6,517 nucleotides of DNA from assembly GCA_003219115.1 (NCBI GenBank), contig QHPN01000253.1, forward strand, positions 8,056 to 14,572, read 5' to 3'. The DNA comes from Verrucomicrobiota bacterium (GTDB lineage: Bacteria; Verrucomicrobiota; Verrucomicrobiia; Chthoniobacterales; UBA10450). The notes beneath the pieces were generated by a model. It ran no database searches. It saw only the letters and a list, made by a program, of their open reading frames with translations, and was not told the DNA's origin. Shown here one piece after another: positions 6,119 through 6,517 of the stretch (position 1 is the first letter of the stretch; each line of letters starts with the position of its first letter). A program made the position numbers and the translations under genes.

Positions 6119-6517
6119 CTATAATTTCGGCGCACTGTCTGGCGACCATGGATTGCGCCGGAAATCAGCGGCAACAATTTCGTCGCGATAACGCCTCAAC
6201 AGCTCACGAAAACGCACGAGATCGAGCGCGCGAAATTCATTCGGCAGGCCTTCCAGGTTCCGCAAAGCCAACTCGAACAAGCGCCTGGCTGGCGGCAAAC
6301 GCCGGCTATGCTTGGAATGCGATGGATGCTGGAAATTTTTTTGCAGATGCACAAACGCCCCGGCTGCTTGAATCAGGGCCTGATAAAAACGCGCCAGCTC
6401 CGCATTTTTCTCCACCAGCCAGAGTTGTTCGAGCACATCGTGCGCTTCATAATATTTTTGCGCATTCCACAATTGGAAATAGGCCGCGTAATAATCCTGC
6501 GACGCCCCGCCCGAGGA
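6119..6517 (-). CDS. DUF309 family protein, 5'-truncated by window edge
   Basis: This encodes 132 residues up to the right edge. The frame stays open to base 6517, so the start lies outside the window. The TTG at 6472 is an internal leucine, since the conserved domain extends upstream of it (DYYAAYFQLWNAQK). The DUF309 signature is present: YYEAHDVLEQLWL (residues 22-34 of the visible part), then ARFYQALIQAAGAFVHLQK (about 41-59), followed by helices around RRLFELALRNL. This matches the family pattern of Y.EAHevLE.lW and F.qgLiq.aaa..h...gn. The fold is all-helical, and no catalytic function is established. The tail (FRRNPWSPDSAPKL) is probably unstructured. The gene converges on modB with 22 bp between the stops. 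That gap holds only a weak 4-bp TGGC/GCCA stem, and no convincing terminator. Confidence 0.85.
   Translation of the reverse strand, partial: SSGGASQDYYAAYFQLWNAQKYYEAHDVLEQLWLVEKNAELARFYQALIQAAGAFVHLQKNFQHPSHSKHSRRLPPARRLFELALRNLEGLPNEFRALDLVRFRELLRRYRDEIVAADFRRNPWSPDSAPKL

Overview
The window holds seven protein-coding genes and one striking non-coding repeat element. Coding density is high and GC content looks like the mid-50s by eye. No rRNA, tRNA, CRISPR array or insertion sequence is visible. The gene set (lipid/multidrug ABC exporter, DUF1802, PHP phosphoesterase, YyaL-type thioredoxin-domain protein, ModA/ModB, DUF309), the lack of Shine-Dalgarno motifs and the 'GCAGGCTGCCAGCCTGC'-type hairpins between genes suggest a free-living Gram-negative bacterium. 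My best guess is Verrucomicrobiota (Spartobacteria/Chthoniobacterales-like). That is an impression from gene style and repeats, not a proven assignment.

Layout. Positions 1-1023 (+) are the C-terminal part of an MsbA-like ABC exporter that is open at the left edge. Its stop overlaps tail-to-tail with a DUF1802 gene on the minus strand (1020-1568). A 31-bp divergent gap separates DUF1802 from a PHP-domain metallophosphoesterase (1600-2322, +). The convergent gap 2323-2477 is filled by a 136-bp nested palindrome (2326-2461) made of four perfect hairpins in mirror order. A 700-residue YyaL/SPATA20-type protein follows on the minus strand (2478-4580). A 98-bp divergent gap then leads into modA and modB on the plus strand (to 6096), coupled by a GTGA overlap. 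A DUF309 gene enters from the right edge on the minus strand (6119-6517).

How the genes work together. The only clear functional unit is modA-modB, which encodes the periplasmic binding protein and the permease of a molybdate (possibly tungstate) importer. The ATPase gene modC does not follow modB and is not in the window. The other genes look like independent single-gene units arranged head-to-head or tail-to-tail. Most of them are conserved families with weakly defined roles. The least ordinary item is the nested palindrome, which is the best candidate for an undescribed repeat family. I see no convincing new multi-gene system.
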